From UBA3210 sp963648895 (GTDB lineage Bacteria > Bacillota_I > Bacilli_A > RFN20 > CAG-449), in contig CAVJGK010000038.1 in assembly GCA_963648895.1 (NCBI GenBank), positions 1-12,730 on the forward strand: a stretch of DNA of 12,730 bases, given 5' to 3'. The notes beneath the pieces were generated by a model. That model saw only the letters and a list, made by a program, of their open reading frames with translations. It searched no databases and was not told the origin of the DNA. A program made the position numbers and the translations under genes. Below are positions 6,301 through 12,730 of the stretch, one piece after another; the first letter of the stretch is position 1, and the number at the start of each line of letters is the position of its first letter.

Positions 6301-7116
6301 TTAATTCCTTTCTAAATCTTCTTTGATAAGATTATATGCCATGAGACTAAGATCTACTGCAGTCATATCTTTATATTCATCATATTGTATTACTTTTAAT
6401 ACATTTAAATCTACTTTAGTTTTTTTAAGTGGGAAGTTTTTATGTATCATGTCAGTGTTTTTAACACTGATTAATACAATAGGCTTTTTAGACCATAAAG
6501 CTATTTTAAAACTACCTGGATGGAATTCATGTAAGAGTCCATCTTTACTTCTAGTTCCTTCTGGACAAATATAAATTGAACCTACTTTGTTATCTAAATA
6601 AGATACAGCTTTTTTAATTGCTTTTAAACCCTCTTTAGGATTTTCTCTATCGATAGGAATAAAGCCTGCTTTATAAATATAAGGTCCACAGACAGGTATT
6701 TTTAAATTGCCATATTTAGTGACACAAAATATCTTTTTTCGATGATAAGTTTTCATTACTACCATCGGATCAAAATTAGATATATGGTTAGTTACTATTA
6801 AAACATCATCATTTGGCATAGATTCTTTATTCTTAACATTAATTTTCACTCTTCCTAATATACATAATAAATAATTGATGTTATTAACAAAGAATAAAGC
6901 AAATTTAGATATCTTTGATACTGGCTTTTTCATATCAAAGAATAAACCAATAAAAAATAACATTATTACCATTAACCCAAATAAAAGGATAAATACTAAA
7001 GGAATACATAAAAGTGGTATAAAGAATAAATACCATAACATATATGCATTCGAAAAATAGTAAATAAGTCCTGATATAATAATAGATAATGTTAATAATG
7101 TTATTGTAAGAGTCAT
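6301..7116 (-). CDS. plsC: 1-acyl-sn-glycerol-3-phosphate acyltransferase
   Basis: 271 residues. The expected reaction acylates lysophosphatidic acid to phosphatidic acid at the cytoplasmic membrane. Residues 4-60 are strongly hydrophobic and hold two probable membrane segments. Motif I NHISNFD (110-116) carries the catalytic His-Asp pair. Motif II is around FIPIDRE (152-158), motif III is PEGTRS (185-190), and a motif IV-like PIVLISV is at 212-218. The start at 7116 is one base after the gltX stop (TAATATG) and has no clear Shine-Dalgarno site, so initiation probably depends on ribosomes finishing gltX. The lipid kinase follows one base after its stop. It could use a related acyl acceptor, but the motif set is standard for PlsC. 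Confidence 0.9.
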   Translation of the reverse strand: MTLTITLLTLSIIISGLIYYFSNAYMLWYLFFIPLLCIPLVFILLFGLMVIMLFFIGLFFDMKKPVSKISKFALFFVNNINYLLCILGRVKINVKNKESMPNDDVLIVTNHISNFDPMVVMKTYHRKKIFCVTKYGNLKIPVCGPYIYKAGFIPIDRENPKEGLKAIKKAVSYLDNKVGSIYICPEGTRSKDGLLHEFHPGSFKIALWSKKPIVLISVKNTDMIHKNFPLKKTKVDLNVLKVIQYDEYKDMTAVDLSLMAYNLIKEDLERN

Positions 7117-7117
7117 A

Positions 7118-8566
7118 TTATTTTTCTAAACGAGAAATAACTTCTTGTTTTCCTAAAATCTTAATGATGTTAACAAGTTCAATACCATGAGGTACACCAG
7201 TTAATTTTAATCTAACTGGCATATAAAGGTTTTTACCTTTTACTCCAGTTTTTAATTGAACATTCTTAAAGCATGATTTAACACTTTCTGGAGTTACTTC
7301 ATCAATGTTTTTTAATTCTTCAATTAAAGCCTTAAATACAAGTGGTGTAGTATCTAAAGAAAGCATATCTAAATCTTCAGTTGCAGTAACTTCTTCAGGA
7401 TGAATAATAGATTCAAGAGGTTTAACAATGTCTTGTCCACATCCTAATTCTTCTTTATATAATTTTGCAATTTCTAATAAAGTAGCATCATCATATTTAG
7501 ATAAATCCATGACTTTGCCCATGAATGGTTTAATAAATTCAAGATATTTATCATCTTCTAATTTCTTAATATAATGAGAGTTAACCCATGTCATTCTTGT
7601 TTGATCAAACATACTTGGAGAAGTTGATAATCTTGCAGGATCAAATTCTTTGCAAGCTTCTTCAAGGGTAAAGATTTCTTGATTGCTTGAAGGTGTCCAA
7701 CCTAATAAAAGAATGTAATTAACAATTGCTTCTGGTAAATAACCTAAATCTCTATATTGAGACATGAATTGTAAAATGTTGTGATCACGTTTAGATAATT
7801 TTTTGCCATCTTTGTTAACAATAATTGTCATATGACCAAATTTAGGTGCTTCCCAACCAAGCATTTTATAAATTGCGAGTTGTTTAGGAGTATTTGATAA
7901 ATGTTCTTCACCTCTTAAAACATGAGTGATATCCATCAAATGATCATCGATGACAACTGCAAAGTTATAAGTAGGAATACCATTAGATTTCATGATGACA
8001 AAATCTCCACCTAAATCATCACTTGTAAAAGAAACATGTCCTCTTACTAAATCATCAAATTCAATTTTTTCATGATCTGGAAGTTTAATTCTAATACAAG
8101 GTTTTCTTCCTTCAGCTTTATATTCTTCAATCTTTTTAGGATCAAGGGTTAAACACTTTCTATCGTATTTAGTCGCACGAATACCAGCGTTTAATTGTTC
8201 TTCTTTTCTTTGTTCTAATTCTTCATTAGTGCAATAACAATAATATGCATGACCTTCATCTAATAGTTTTTGTGCGTATTTTCTATAGATATCAAGTCTT
8301 TCCATTTGTCTATATGGTGCATATTTAGGATTTGGTTCATATGGTGATTCATTTGGAATTATACCTAACCATCTTAAATCATTATATTGAGATTCTTCTC
8401 CACCTGGAACGTTTCTTTCAACGTCAGTGTCTTCGACTCTAAAAATAATTTCACCATCATATTTTTTTGCGAATAAATAATTGAATAAGGCACTTCTTGC
8501 TCCTCCAATATGTAAAAATCCTGTTGGAGATGGTGCATATCTTACTCTTACTTTCTTTTCTTCCAT
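7118..8566 (-). CDS. gltX: Glutamyl-tRNA synthetase
   Basis: 482 residues, class I synthetase charging tRNA-Glu in the cytoplasm, and in many Bacillota also tRNA-Gln as the first step of the transamidation route. The N-terminus shows PSPTGFLHIGG (12-22, HIGH motif). The KMSKS-type KLSKR is at 256-260, and a helical anticodon-binding half follows. Cys110, Cys112 and Cys138 lie in the insertion where several GluRS bind zinc. The E. coli fourth ligand (His) is not evident. The ATG at 8566 has AAGGAG at 8572-8577, overlapping the ispF stop. ispF-gltX adjacency matches the Bacillus cluster, though plsC rather than cysE follows here. Whether it is discriminating cannot be read by eye. Confidence 0.98.
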   Translation of the reverse strand: MEEKKVRVRYAPSPTGFLHIGGARSALFNYLFAKKYDGEIIFRVEDTDVERNVPGGEESQYNDLRWLGIIPNESPYEPNPKYAPYRQMERLDIYRKYAQKLLDEGHAYYCYCTNEELEQRKEEQLNAGIRATKYDRKCLTLDPKKIEEYKAEGRKPCIRIKLPDHEKIEFDDLVRGHVSFTSDDLGGDFVIMKSNGIPTYNFAVVIDDHLMDITHVLRGEEHLSNTPKQLAIYKMLGWEAPKFGHMTIIVNKDGKKLSKRDHNILQFMSQYRDLGYLPEAIVNYILLLGWTPSSNQEIFTLEEACKEFDPARLSTSPSMFDQTRMTWVNSHYIKKLEDDKYLEFIKPFMGKVMDLSKYDDATLLEIAKLYKEELGCGQDIVKPLESIIHPEEVTATEDLDMLSLDTTPLVFKALIEELKNIDEVTPESVKSCFKNVQLKTGVKGKNLYMPVRLKLTGVPHGIELVNIIKILGKQEVISRLEK

Positions 8567-8575
8567 AAGTACTCC

Positions 8576-9052
8576 TTATTTTTCTAATAAGACAATTGAA
8601 GTAGCTTCAACTGCTTCTTGGTGTCCTATTGCATCTACTTTTTCATTTGTTTGCGCCTTAACTGAAACACAATCAATATCAATTTCTAATAAAGATGCGA
8701 TATTTTTTCTCATTTCATCAATGTAGTCTTTTAATTTAGGTTTTTCTAAAATGATGGAAGTATCAATGTTTACAACATGATAACCTTTTTGTTTAACCAT
8801 CTTCATAGTTTCTTTAACTAAAATACTAGAATCAATATTTTTATATTTATCATCGTTATCTGGAAAATGTTTTCCTAAATCACCTAAAGCTAAAGCTCCT
8901 AATAATGATTCGGCGATTGCATGATATAAGCAATCACCATCAGAATGGGATACATTGCCTTTTGTAAAAGGAATTTTTATTCCTCCAAGAATGAAGTCTC
9001 TACCATTTTCTTCTAAGCGATGAATGTCTCTTGATTGACCAATTCTAAGCAT
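8576..9052 (-). CDS. ispF: 2-C-methyl-D-erythritol 2,4-cyclodiphosphate synthase
   Basis: 158 residues, the normal size. This MEP-pathway enzyme converts CDP-methylerythritol phosphate into the cyclic diphosphate with release of CMP. It acts as a soluble trimer with Zn2+. Zinc ligands Asp9 and His11 (RDIHRL) and His44 (DCLYHAI) are present, as is SHSDGD (35-40). The C-terminal CMP pocket shows KAQTNEK (132-138). The usual GRxEGIA segment is replaced by GHQEAVE. The start at 9052 has AGGTGA (9058-9063) that overlaps the ychF stop. It implies isoprenoids are made by the MEP route, although no other MEP gene is in the window. ispD, usually the upstream neighbour or fusion partner in Bacilli, is absent here. 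Confidence 0.95.
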   Translation of the reverse strand: MLRIGQSRDIHRLEENGRDFILGGIKIPFTKGNVSHSDGDCLYHAIAESLLGALALGDLGKHFPDNDDKYKNIDSSILVKETMKMVKQKGYHVVNIDTSIILEKPKLKDYIDEMRKNIASLLEIDIDCVSVKAQTNEKVDAIGHQEAVEATSIVLLEK

Positions 9053-9057
9053 AAAAT

Positions 9058-9063
9058 CACCTA
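9058..9063 (-). promoter_or_regulatory. Ribosome binding site of ispF overlapping the ychF stop
   Basis: AGGTGA ends five bases before the ispF ATG, and its first bases belong to the ychF TAG stop. This is the downstream half of the anti-16S consensus rather than the more usual AGGAGG. Confidence 0.65.
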
Positions 9064-10164
9064 TACGTTAAATCTAATTAATAGACAATCGCCGTCTTTT
9101 ACTTTATATCCTTTACCTTCAGTACGAATCTTACCTGCTTCTTTTAATGATTTTTCACTTCTTAATTCATGGATATCATCATAAGAATAAACTTCTGCGC
9201 AGATAAATCCTCTTTCAAAGTCAGTATGGATAGTTCCAGCACATTCAGGTGCGCTCATACCATTGGTAAAGTTCCAAGCTCTTACTTCATCTTCACCAAC
9301 TGTAAAGAATGTTGATAAATTTAATAAGCCATAAGTTGTATGAACTAATCTATCTAGACCAGTTTCAGATACTCCTAATGCGGATAGATATTCTAATTTT
9401 TCTTCTTTGGATAATTTAGATAATTCTTCTTCAACATTGGCGCTAATAGCAATAACGCTTGAACCTTCTTCTTCAGCGATTTTTTTAACTTCTTGATAAT
9501 ATTTACTATTTTCAGGATTTGCATAGTCATCTTCTGTAACATTCGCAACATAGACAACTTTTTTATTTGTTAATAAATTGTAGTTAGATAAAAGAATTTC
9601 TTCTTCAGGTGTAAATTCTAAAGAACGGACTAATTTTTCATTTTGTAAACAATCTCTTAACTTGACTAATAAATTATATTCTTGAACTGATTCTTTATCT
9701 TTAGATGTTCTAGCTTTAGTTTCTACTTTAACAATTCTTTTTTCAACAACATCTAAATCAGAGAAAATTAATTCAAGATTAATTGTTTCAATATCTCTTT
9801 TTGGATCGACAGTATTTTCAACATGAATAATATCTGGATTATCAAAGCAACGAACAACGTGGCAGATTGCATCACAGTTTCTAATATTGCCTAAGAATTG
9901 GTTTCCTAAACCTTCACCTTTAGAAGCACCTTTGACTAAACCGGCAATATCGGTGAATTCACAAGTCGCTTTAACAATCTTTTTTGGATTGAATATTGAT
10001 ACTAAATCATCAACTCTTGGATCGTTTACTTCAACAACACCTGAGTTTGGCTTAATAGTTGCGAAAGGATAATTCGCAGCTTCAACATTTGAATTTGTAA
10101 TCGCATTAAATAATGTTGATTTACCGACATTTGGTAATCCAACAATTCCCGCTTTTAGTGACAT
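9061..10164 (-). CDS. ychF: Ribosome-associated ATPase YchF (Obg/OLA1 family)
   Basis: 367 residues, full length. YchF/OLA1 proteins are Obg-like P-loop enzymes that prefer ATP over GTP and act on ribosomes, with roles in start-codon choice and stress. Visible are the P-loop GLPNVGKST (9-17), DIAGLV (72-77), and the G4 position as NVTE (208-211), where the NxxE form explains ATP preference. A central coiled coil follows from about 125, and a C-terminal TGS domain runs from FFTVGEDEVRAW (286-297) to IRFNV. The position equivalent to Cys35 of E. coli YchF, implicated in redox control, is Ala35 here. The ATG at 10164 has AAGGAG at 10175-10180. It is the first gene of a five-gene run. No clear -35/-10 pair is visible upstream. 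Confidence 0.97.
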   Translation of the reverse strand: MSLKAGIVGLPNVGKSTLFNAITNSNVEAANYPFATIKPNSGVVEVNDPRVDDLVSIFNPKKIVKATCEFTDIAGLVKGASKGEGLGNQFLGNIRNCDAICHVVRCFDNPDIIHVENTVDPKRDIETINLELIFSDLDVVEKRIVKVETKARTSKDKESVQEYNLLVKLRDCLQNEKLVRSLEFTPEEEILLSNYNLLTNKKVVYVANVTEDDYANPENSKYYQEVKKIAEEEGSSVIAISANVEEELSKLSKEEKLEYLSALGVSETGLDRLVHTTYGLLNLSTFFTVGEDEVRAWNFTNGMSAPECAGTIHTDFERGFICAEVYSYDDIHELRSEKSLKEAGKIRTEGKGYKVKDGDCLLIRFNV

Positions 10165-10193
10165 TTTTGTATATCTCCTTTTAAATAAGTTCT

Positions 10194-10209
10194 AAGATTA
10201 GTAAATCTT
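10194..10209 (-). other. Small hairpin in the ychF leader
   Basis: AAGATT and AATCTT pair perfectly around a four-base loop, about 14 bases before the ychF Shine-Dalgarno site. No U-run follows. The stem is short and AT-rich, so a regulatory role is only possible. Confidence 0.25.
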
Positions 10210-10247
10210 GCGTTATTACTTTATCATAAATCAAACTTTTTTTATAG

Positions 10248-10268
10248 ATATTTAATTAAATTAAATAT
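10248..10268. repeat. A/T-only inverted repeat upstream of ychF
   Basis: Nine-base arms ATATTTAAT and ATTAAATAT are perfect inverted copies separated by three bases. It contains no G or C, so chance is a fair explanation. It directly adjoins a second inverted repeat (10265-10285). Confidence 0.35.
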
Positions 10269-10285
10269 AATCTGTTTGATTATAT
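10265..10285. repeat. Inverted repeat containing TATAAT, upstream of ychF
   Basis: Eight-base arms ATATAATC and GATTATAT are perfect inverted copies separated by TGTTT. Each arm reads TATAAT on one strand, so a -10 element could be hidden here, but no convincing -35 lies at the right distance. It lies between the ECF terminator and ychF and is a candidate operator or promoter site. Confidence 0.35.
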
Positions 10286-10288
10286 GCT

Positions 10289-10323
10289 AAAAAAGAACTA
10301 CTACATTTTTAGTGTAATAGTTC
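10289..10323 (-). terminator. Intrinsic terminator of the ECF transporter operon
   Basis: On the minus strand GAACTATTACA pairs with TGTAGTAGTTC (11 bp with one U-G wobble) around a seven-base loop. Six T residues follow (10289-10294). It begins 9 bases after the ATPase stop codon and separates this operon from ychF. Confidence 0.92.
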
Positions 10324-10332
10324 CTTATGTAA

Positions 10333-11748
10333 TTATTTTTGTGAATCAAAGAATTCATCAACTAATTCTTTTTCACCTGTTTTATATAATTTTCCTTTTT
10401 TTATCCAGATTGATTTATCGCATAAAGAATAAGCGCATCTTTTATCATGAGTAACAATAATCATTGTGTTATTAGTTTCTTTATGGATAGAATTTAACAC
10501 ATTGACCATTTCTTCTAAACCTTTATAATCTTGACCAACTGTTGGTTCATCAAGGATTAATATTTTTGGATTGGTGGCCACCACTGCCGCGATGGAGACT
10601 CTTCTTTTTTGTCCTTCAGATAAAGATTGAGGGTGTCTAGAATATAATTTCTTTACATCAAATAATGTGGCAATATAATCGGCATATTCATCTGATTCTG
10701 CTCCAAATCTAATTTCTTTTTCAACCGTTGGCATAAAGAGTTGATAATCAGGATTTTGATATATGACTCCAACGTTTTGATAAAATTTCTTATTGCCTCT
10801 TTTTTTAGGTAATTTAGGATCTATATCTTGCAAAATAGTTCCAGAAGATAATTTATTTAATCGCGCAATTAAGCGAAGTAATGTTGTTTTTCCACAGCCA
10901 TTTTCGCCTAATAATAAAGTTCTAGACCCATTTAAAATATCAAAAGATACATCGTTAATAATTATTTCTTTTTTCACTTTATAAGAGACGTTTTTTAAAG
11001 ATAAAATAGGTGTTTTATTTTCATATTTTTCCACAGTATCTTCAATTTGAAGAGATTGTTTTTTTAAATAATCTTCTTTATCTTCAACTTTATAAACGCT
11101 TTTATCTTTTAAAGCATACACATTATCAACATAGGGCAAAACAATATCCAATCGATGTTCAATTACAATAATCGCATATTTTAAACTGACCAATGTTTTT
11201 AAAGTAGACATTAATTTATGGGCACTTACTAAATCAAGGTTGGCTAAAGGTTCATCTAGAATAACTATTTTTTGTCCCATTGCCAAAGTAGAAGCGGTAA
11301 TAATTCTTTGTTTTTGTCCTCCAGAACATTTTCTATTTTCCCAAGTAGGATCAATATTCATTAACTTAGTAACTGTATTAATTTGCTTTTTAATATTAAC
11401 TGGAGTTACTCCCATATTTTCAAGGCCAAATGCAATTTCATCTTCAACGCTTTTATGAAGAATTTGTTCATCGGCGTTTTGTAAAACAACTCCTACTTCT
11501 TTAGTAATTTGACCTAAAGATTTATCTTTAATATCTTCGTCGTTTATTAAAACTTTTCCTTTAACAAAGCCATTATTAATATGAGGAATAATGCCACTTA
11601 TTAAATACATTAAAGTCGATTTACCTTCTCCTGAATAACCCGATAGCAAATTAAAAGTACCATATTCAATTTTTAAATTTACATCATGAAGAATTTCATT
11701 TTCATTATCATAAGAAAAACTTACATTTTTTAATTCTATTGCACTCAT
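10333..11748 (-). CDS. ECF transporter ATPase with two fused ABC domains
   Basis: 471 residues, two complete ABC ATPase domains in one chain. It replaces the separate EcfA1 and EcfA2 and powers substrate uptake with EcfT and an S component at the membrane. Domain 1 shows Walker A GYSGEGKST (37-45), Q-loop VVLQN, signature CSGGQ (141-145), Walker B ILDEP (163-167) and switch His198. Domain 2 shows GENGCGKTT (281-289), IYQN, signature LSEGQ (376-380), ILDEP (398-402) and His434. A charged linker spans about 218-247. All catalytic residues are intact in both halves. The ATG at 11748 overlaps the ecfT stop as ATGA, with AGGAG at 11759-11763. Layout S-T-AA is typical of MptD/YkoEDC-like systems. 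The substrate is not given by this protein. Confidence 0.93.
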   Translation of the reverse strand: MSAIELKNVSFSYDNENEILHDVNLKIEYGTFNLLSGYSGEGKSTLMYLISGIIPHINNGFVKGKVLINDEDIKDKSLGQITKEVGVVLQNADEQILHKSVEDEIAFGLENMGVTPVNIKKQINTVTKLMNIDPTWENRKCSGGQKQRIITASTLAMGQKIVILDEPLANLDLVSAHKLMSTLKTLVSLKYAIIVIEHRLDIVLPYVDNVYALKDKSVYKVEDKEDYLKKQSLQIEDTVEKYENKTPILSLKNVSYKVKKEIIINDVSFDILNGSRTLLLGENGCGKTTLLRLIARLNKLSSGTILQDIDPKLPKKRGNKKFYQNVGVIYQNPDYQLFMPTVEKEIRFGAESDEYADYIATLFDVKKLYSRHPQSLSEGQKRRVSIAAVVATNPKILILDEPTVGQDYKGLEEMVNVLNSIHKETNNTMIIVTHDKRCAYSLCDKSIWIKKGKLYKTGEKELVDEFFDSQK

Positions 11749-12428
11749 AATATAATCACTCCTACACTAGCAGATATAATACCAATAAAGAATATTACAT
11801 CAACAAAATTAACATATGATTTTTTATATACGCTGTAGGATTTACTTTCTAAAGAATATCCTCTTGTTTCAATCGATAAAGATAAAGTATCGGAGATATT
11901 AACAAGTCGCATAACAAATGGAATTAAAAATGCACGATAAAATACTTTAATATTGAAAATATTTCCAGCACCTCTAGTCTTCATTGCTTCTTTGACTCTT
12001 TTAATTTCTTCTTTTAATGAAGAAGGAAAAGAAGTGGCAATTAATATTCCTAAGGTAATGCTACGAGGGAATTTTAAAGTTGATAAACATCTTACTGTGT
12101 CGTTAGGTTCAACATTCATTCCGATTAATAATGCGATAAATACCGCGCCAAAACGATTAGCCATGGCGATAAAAGAAGGCCACGAATAAGAATTGACCAA
12201 ATATGAAATAGTTGAAAATAATCCTCCAACAATCAAATAAGAAATTAATGTTTTTAAAGCTTTTTTCTTCTTACCAAAAATAAATATCCAAAGATATAAA
12301 GCGGTTAAAAAATAACTACATTTAATATCATTAGCGAATATTAATCCAATTACCATGATCCCAATCGCGCTTATTAACATAAATACTGGGAATATTTTAT
12401 TATTCTCTTTTAACTTAAAAAATCTCAT
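11745..12428 (-). CDS. ecfT: ECF transporter transmembrane component EcfT
   Basis: 227 residues, polytopic membrane protein that couples the ATPase to the substrate-binding S component. Hydrophobic segments lie at about 12-32, 38-52, 60-77, 85-103, 123-135 and 206-227. The two cytoplasmic coupling-helix signatures of the family are present: AMKTRG (148-153) and SIETRG (185-190), each ending in the essential Arg-Gly. It is slightly short for the family but has both motifs. The start at 12428 shares one base with the upstream S-component stop (TAATG), with GGAG at 12439-12442. Its stop is TGA, the only TGA stop in the window. Confidence 0.88.
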   Translation of the reverse strand: MRFFKLKENNKIFPVFMLISAIGIMVIGLIFANDIKCSYFLTALYLWIFIFGKKKKALKTLISYLIVGGLFSTISYLVNSYSWPSFIAMANRFGAVFIALLIGMNVEPNDTVRCLSTLKFPRSITLGILIATSFPSSLKEEIKRVKEAMKTRGAGNIFNIKVFYRAFLIPFVMRLVNISDTLSLSIETRGYSLESKSYSVYKKSYVNFVDVIFFIGIISASVGVIIL

Positions 12429-12730
12429 TATTTTAATACTCCAGCTTTTTTAAGTTCTTTAGAAATTAACATACCAATCATTGATCCTGCAAAGCTTAAG
12501 GCCAAAATTGCCACACCCATTAAAATGATCAACCAAACATTGTTATTGCCAATAAATAAGCTAACGGCTGCTTTTTCTTCTCCAGAAGCACTATACATGA
12601 TGTTGTAATAGAAAAATAACATTGGATAAGTTAAAGGAATGTATAAAGTAGATGCAACTACACACCCTACATCAGTTTTAAATCCTTTAAAAATTAAAGC
12701 GACTAATTCGGCAATCAATGCGCATAAAAT
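12428..12730 (-). CDS. ECF transporter S component, MptD-like, truncated by the window edge
   Basis: The last 100 codons of a membrane protein. The frame stays open to position 12730, so the 5' part lies outside the window. The TTG at 12716-12718 is an internal Leu codon rather than a start. Two hydrophobic stretches are visible, one ending in PLTYPMLFFYYNIMY and one from NNVWLIILMGVAIL to GMLIS, followed by a basic KELKKAG tail. This ending resembles the MptD (Trep_Strep) family of putative substrate-binding S components. Position directly before ecfT and the ATPase supports the role. The substrate is unknown, since the N-terminal specificity region is missing. The family call is moderate; the S-component role is more secure. 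Confidence 0.65.
   Translation of the reverse strand: MLCALIAELVALIFKGFKTDVGCVVASTLYIPLTYPMLFFYYNIMYSASGEEKAAVSLFIGNNNVWLIILMGVAILALSFAGSMIGMLISKELKKAGVLK

Noticed and set aside
3310..8566. T-box riboswitch control of argS or gltX
   Set aside because: Synthetase genes in Bacillota often have T-box leaders, but argS overlaps its upstream gene by 7 bases and gltX follows ispF by 9. The operon-head gaps at 5373-5438 and 10165-10288 are too short or lack the GGTGGNACCGCG-type T-box sequence.
12716..12718. TTG start codon for the rightmost gene
   Set aside because: The same frame continues without a stop to the window edge and the upstream residues (I-L-C-A) are hydrophobic. The family protein is also much longer, so this is an internal Leu codon of a truncated gene.
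1..12730. Mycoplasma-type code (TGA as Trp)
   Set aside because: Trp codons checked in the minus-strand genes are TGG, and TGA is used as the ecfT stop within an ATGA overlap. The reading frames are full length under the standard code.
1..12730. CRISPR array, insertion sequence, prophage, tRNA or rRNA gene
   Set aside because: No regularly spaced repeats, transposase or integrase motifs, terminal inverted repeats around a gene, or cloverleaf-like segments with a T-arm GTTCGA-type sequence were seen in the gaps. Almost all of the window is coding.

Overview
The window is AT-rich bacterial chromosome (about one third G+C by eye) with every supported gene on the minus strand, so transcription runs from high to low coordinates. 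It looks like a low-GC Bacillota genome, probably Bacilli or Erysipelotrichia-like, or a gut relative of the Mollicutes that keeps the standard code. The reasons are an RNA polymerase delta subunit (RpoE), a YwiB-like gene fused by overlap to argS, an ispF-gltX pair, NrnA, class II aldolase, an MptD-type ECF transporter, and AGGAGG or AGGTGA ribosome binding sites. Trp is read from TGG and TGA closes ecfT, so the mycoplasma code does not apply. The taxonomic placement is inference.

In transcription order, the right end (12730-10333) holds an energy-coupling-factor uptake system: a truncated S component, EcfT, and a single protein with two fused ABC ATPases. The three genes overlap or touch and end at a strong terminator (10289-10323). 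A 168-base gap with inverted repeats follows. Next is a tight five-gene run, ychF, ispF, gltX, plsC and a DgkB/YegS-type lipid kinase gene (10164-5439), with gaps of 8, 9, 1 and 1 bases. It joins a translation-associated ATPase, the MEP isoprenoid step, glutamyl-tRNA charging and two phospholipid enzymes.

A probable promoter at 5389-5417 starts the next unit: a DUF1934/YwiB-like gene, argS and rpoE (5372-2908). fba has its own good promoter (2852-2881), overlapped by an 18-base perfect palindrome. A hairpin terminator follows fba. Only 22 bases beyond it starts the overlapping pair nrnA-cysQ (1880-154), whose two products are both expected to act on 3'-phosphoadenosine 5'-phosphate (pAp). A strong terminator ends that unit at 124-147. 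The last ~100 bases hold a consensus promoter and a structured leader for a gene beyond the left edge.

The content is overwhelmingly core metabolism and translation. I found no mobile element, CRISPR array, RNA gene, phage gene or defence island, and no convincing new multi-gene system. The points worth a second look are regulatory (fba palindrome, hairpin before nrnA, ychF upstream repeats, left-edge leader) and contextual (nrnA-cysQ coupling, ECF transporter of unknown substrate, conserved clusters with genes swapped or missing).
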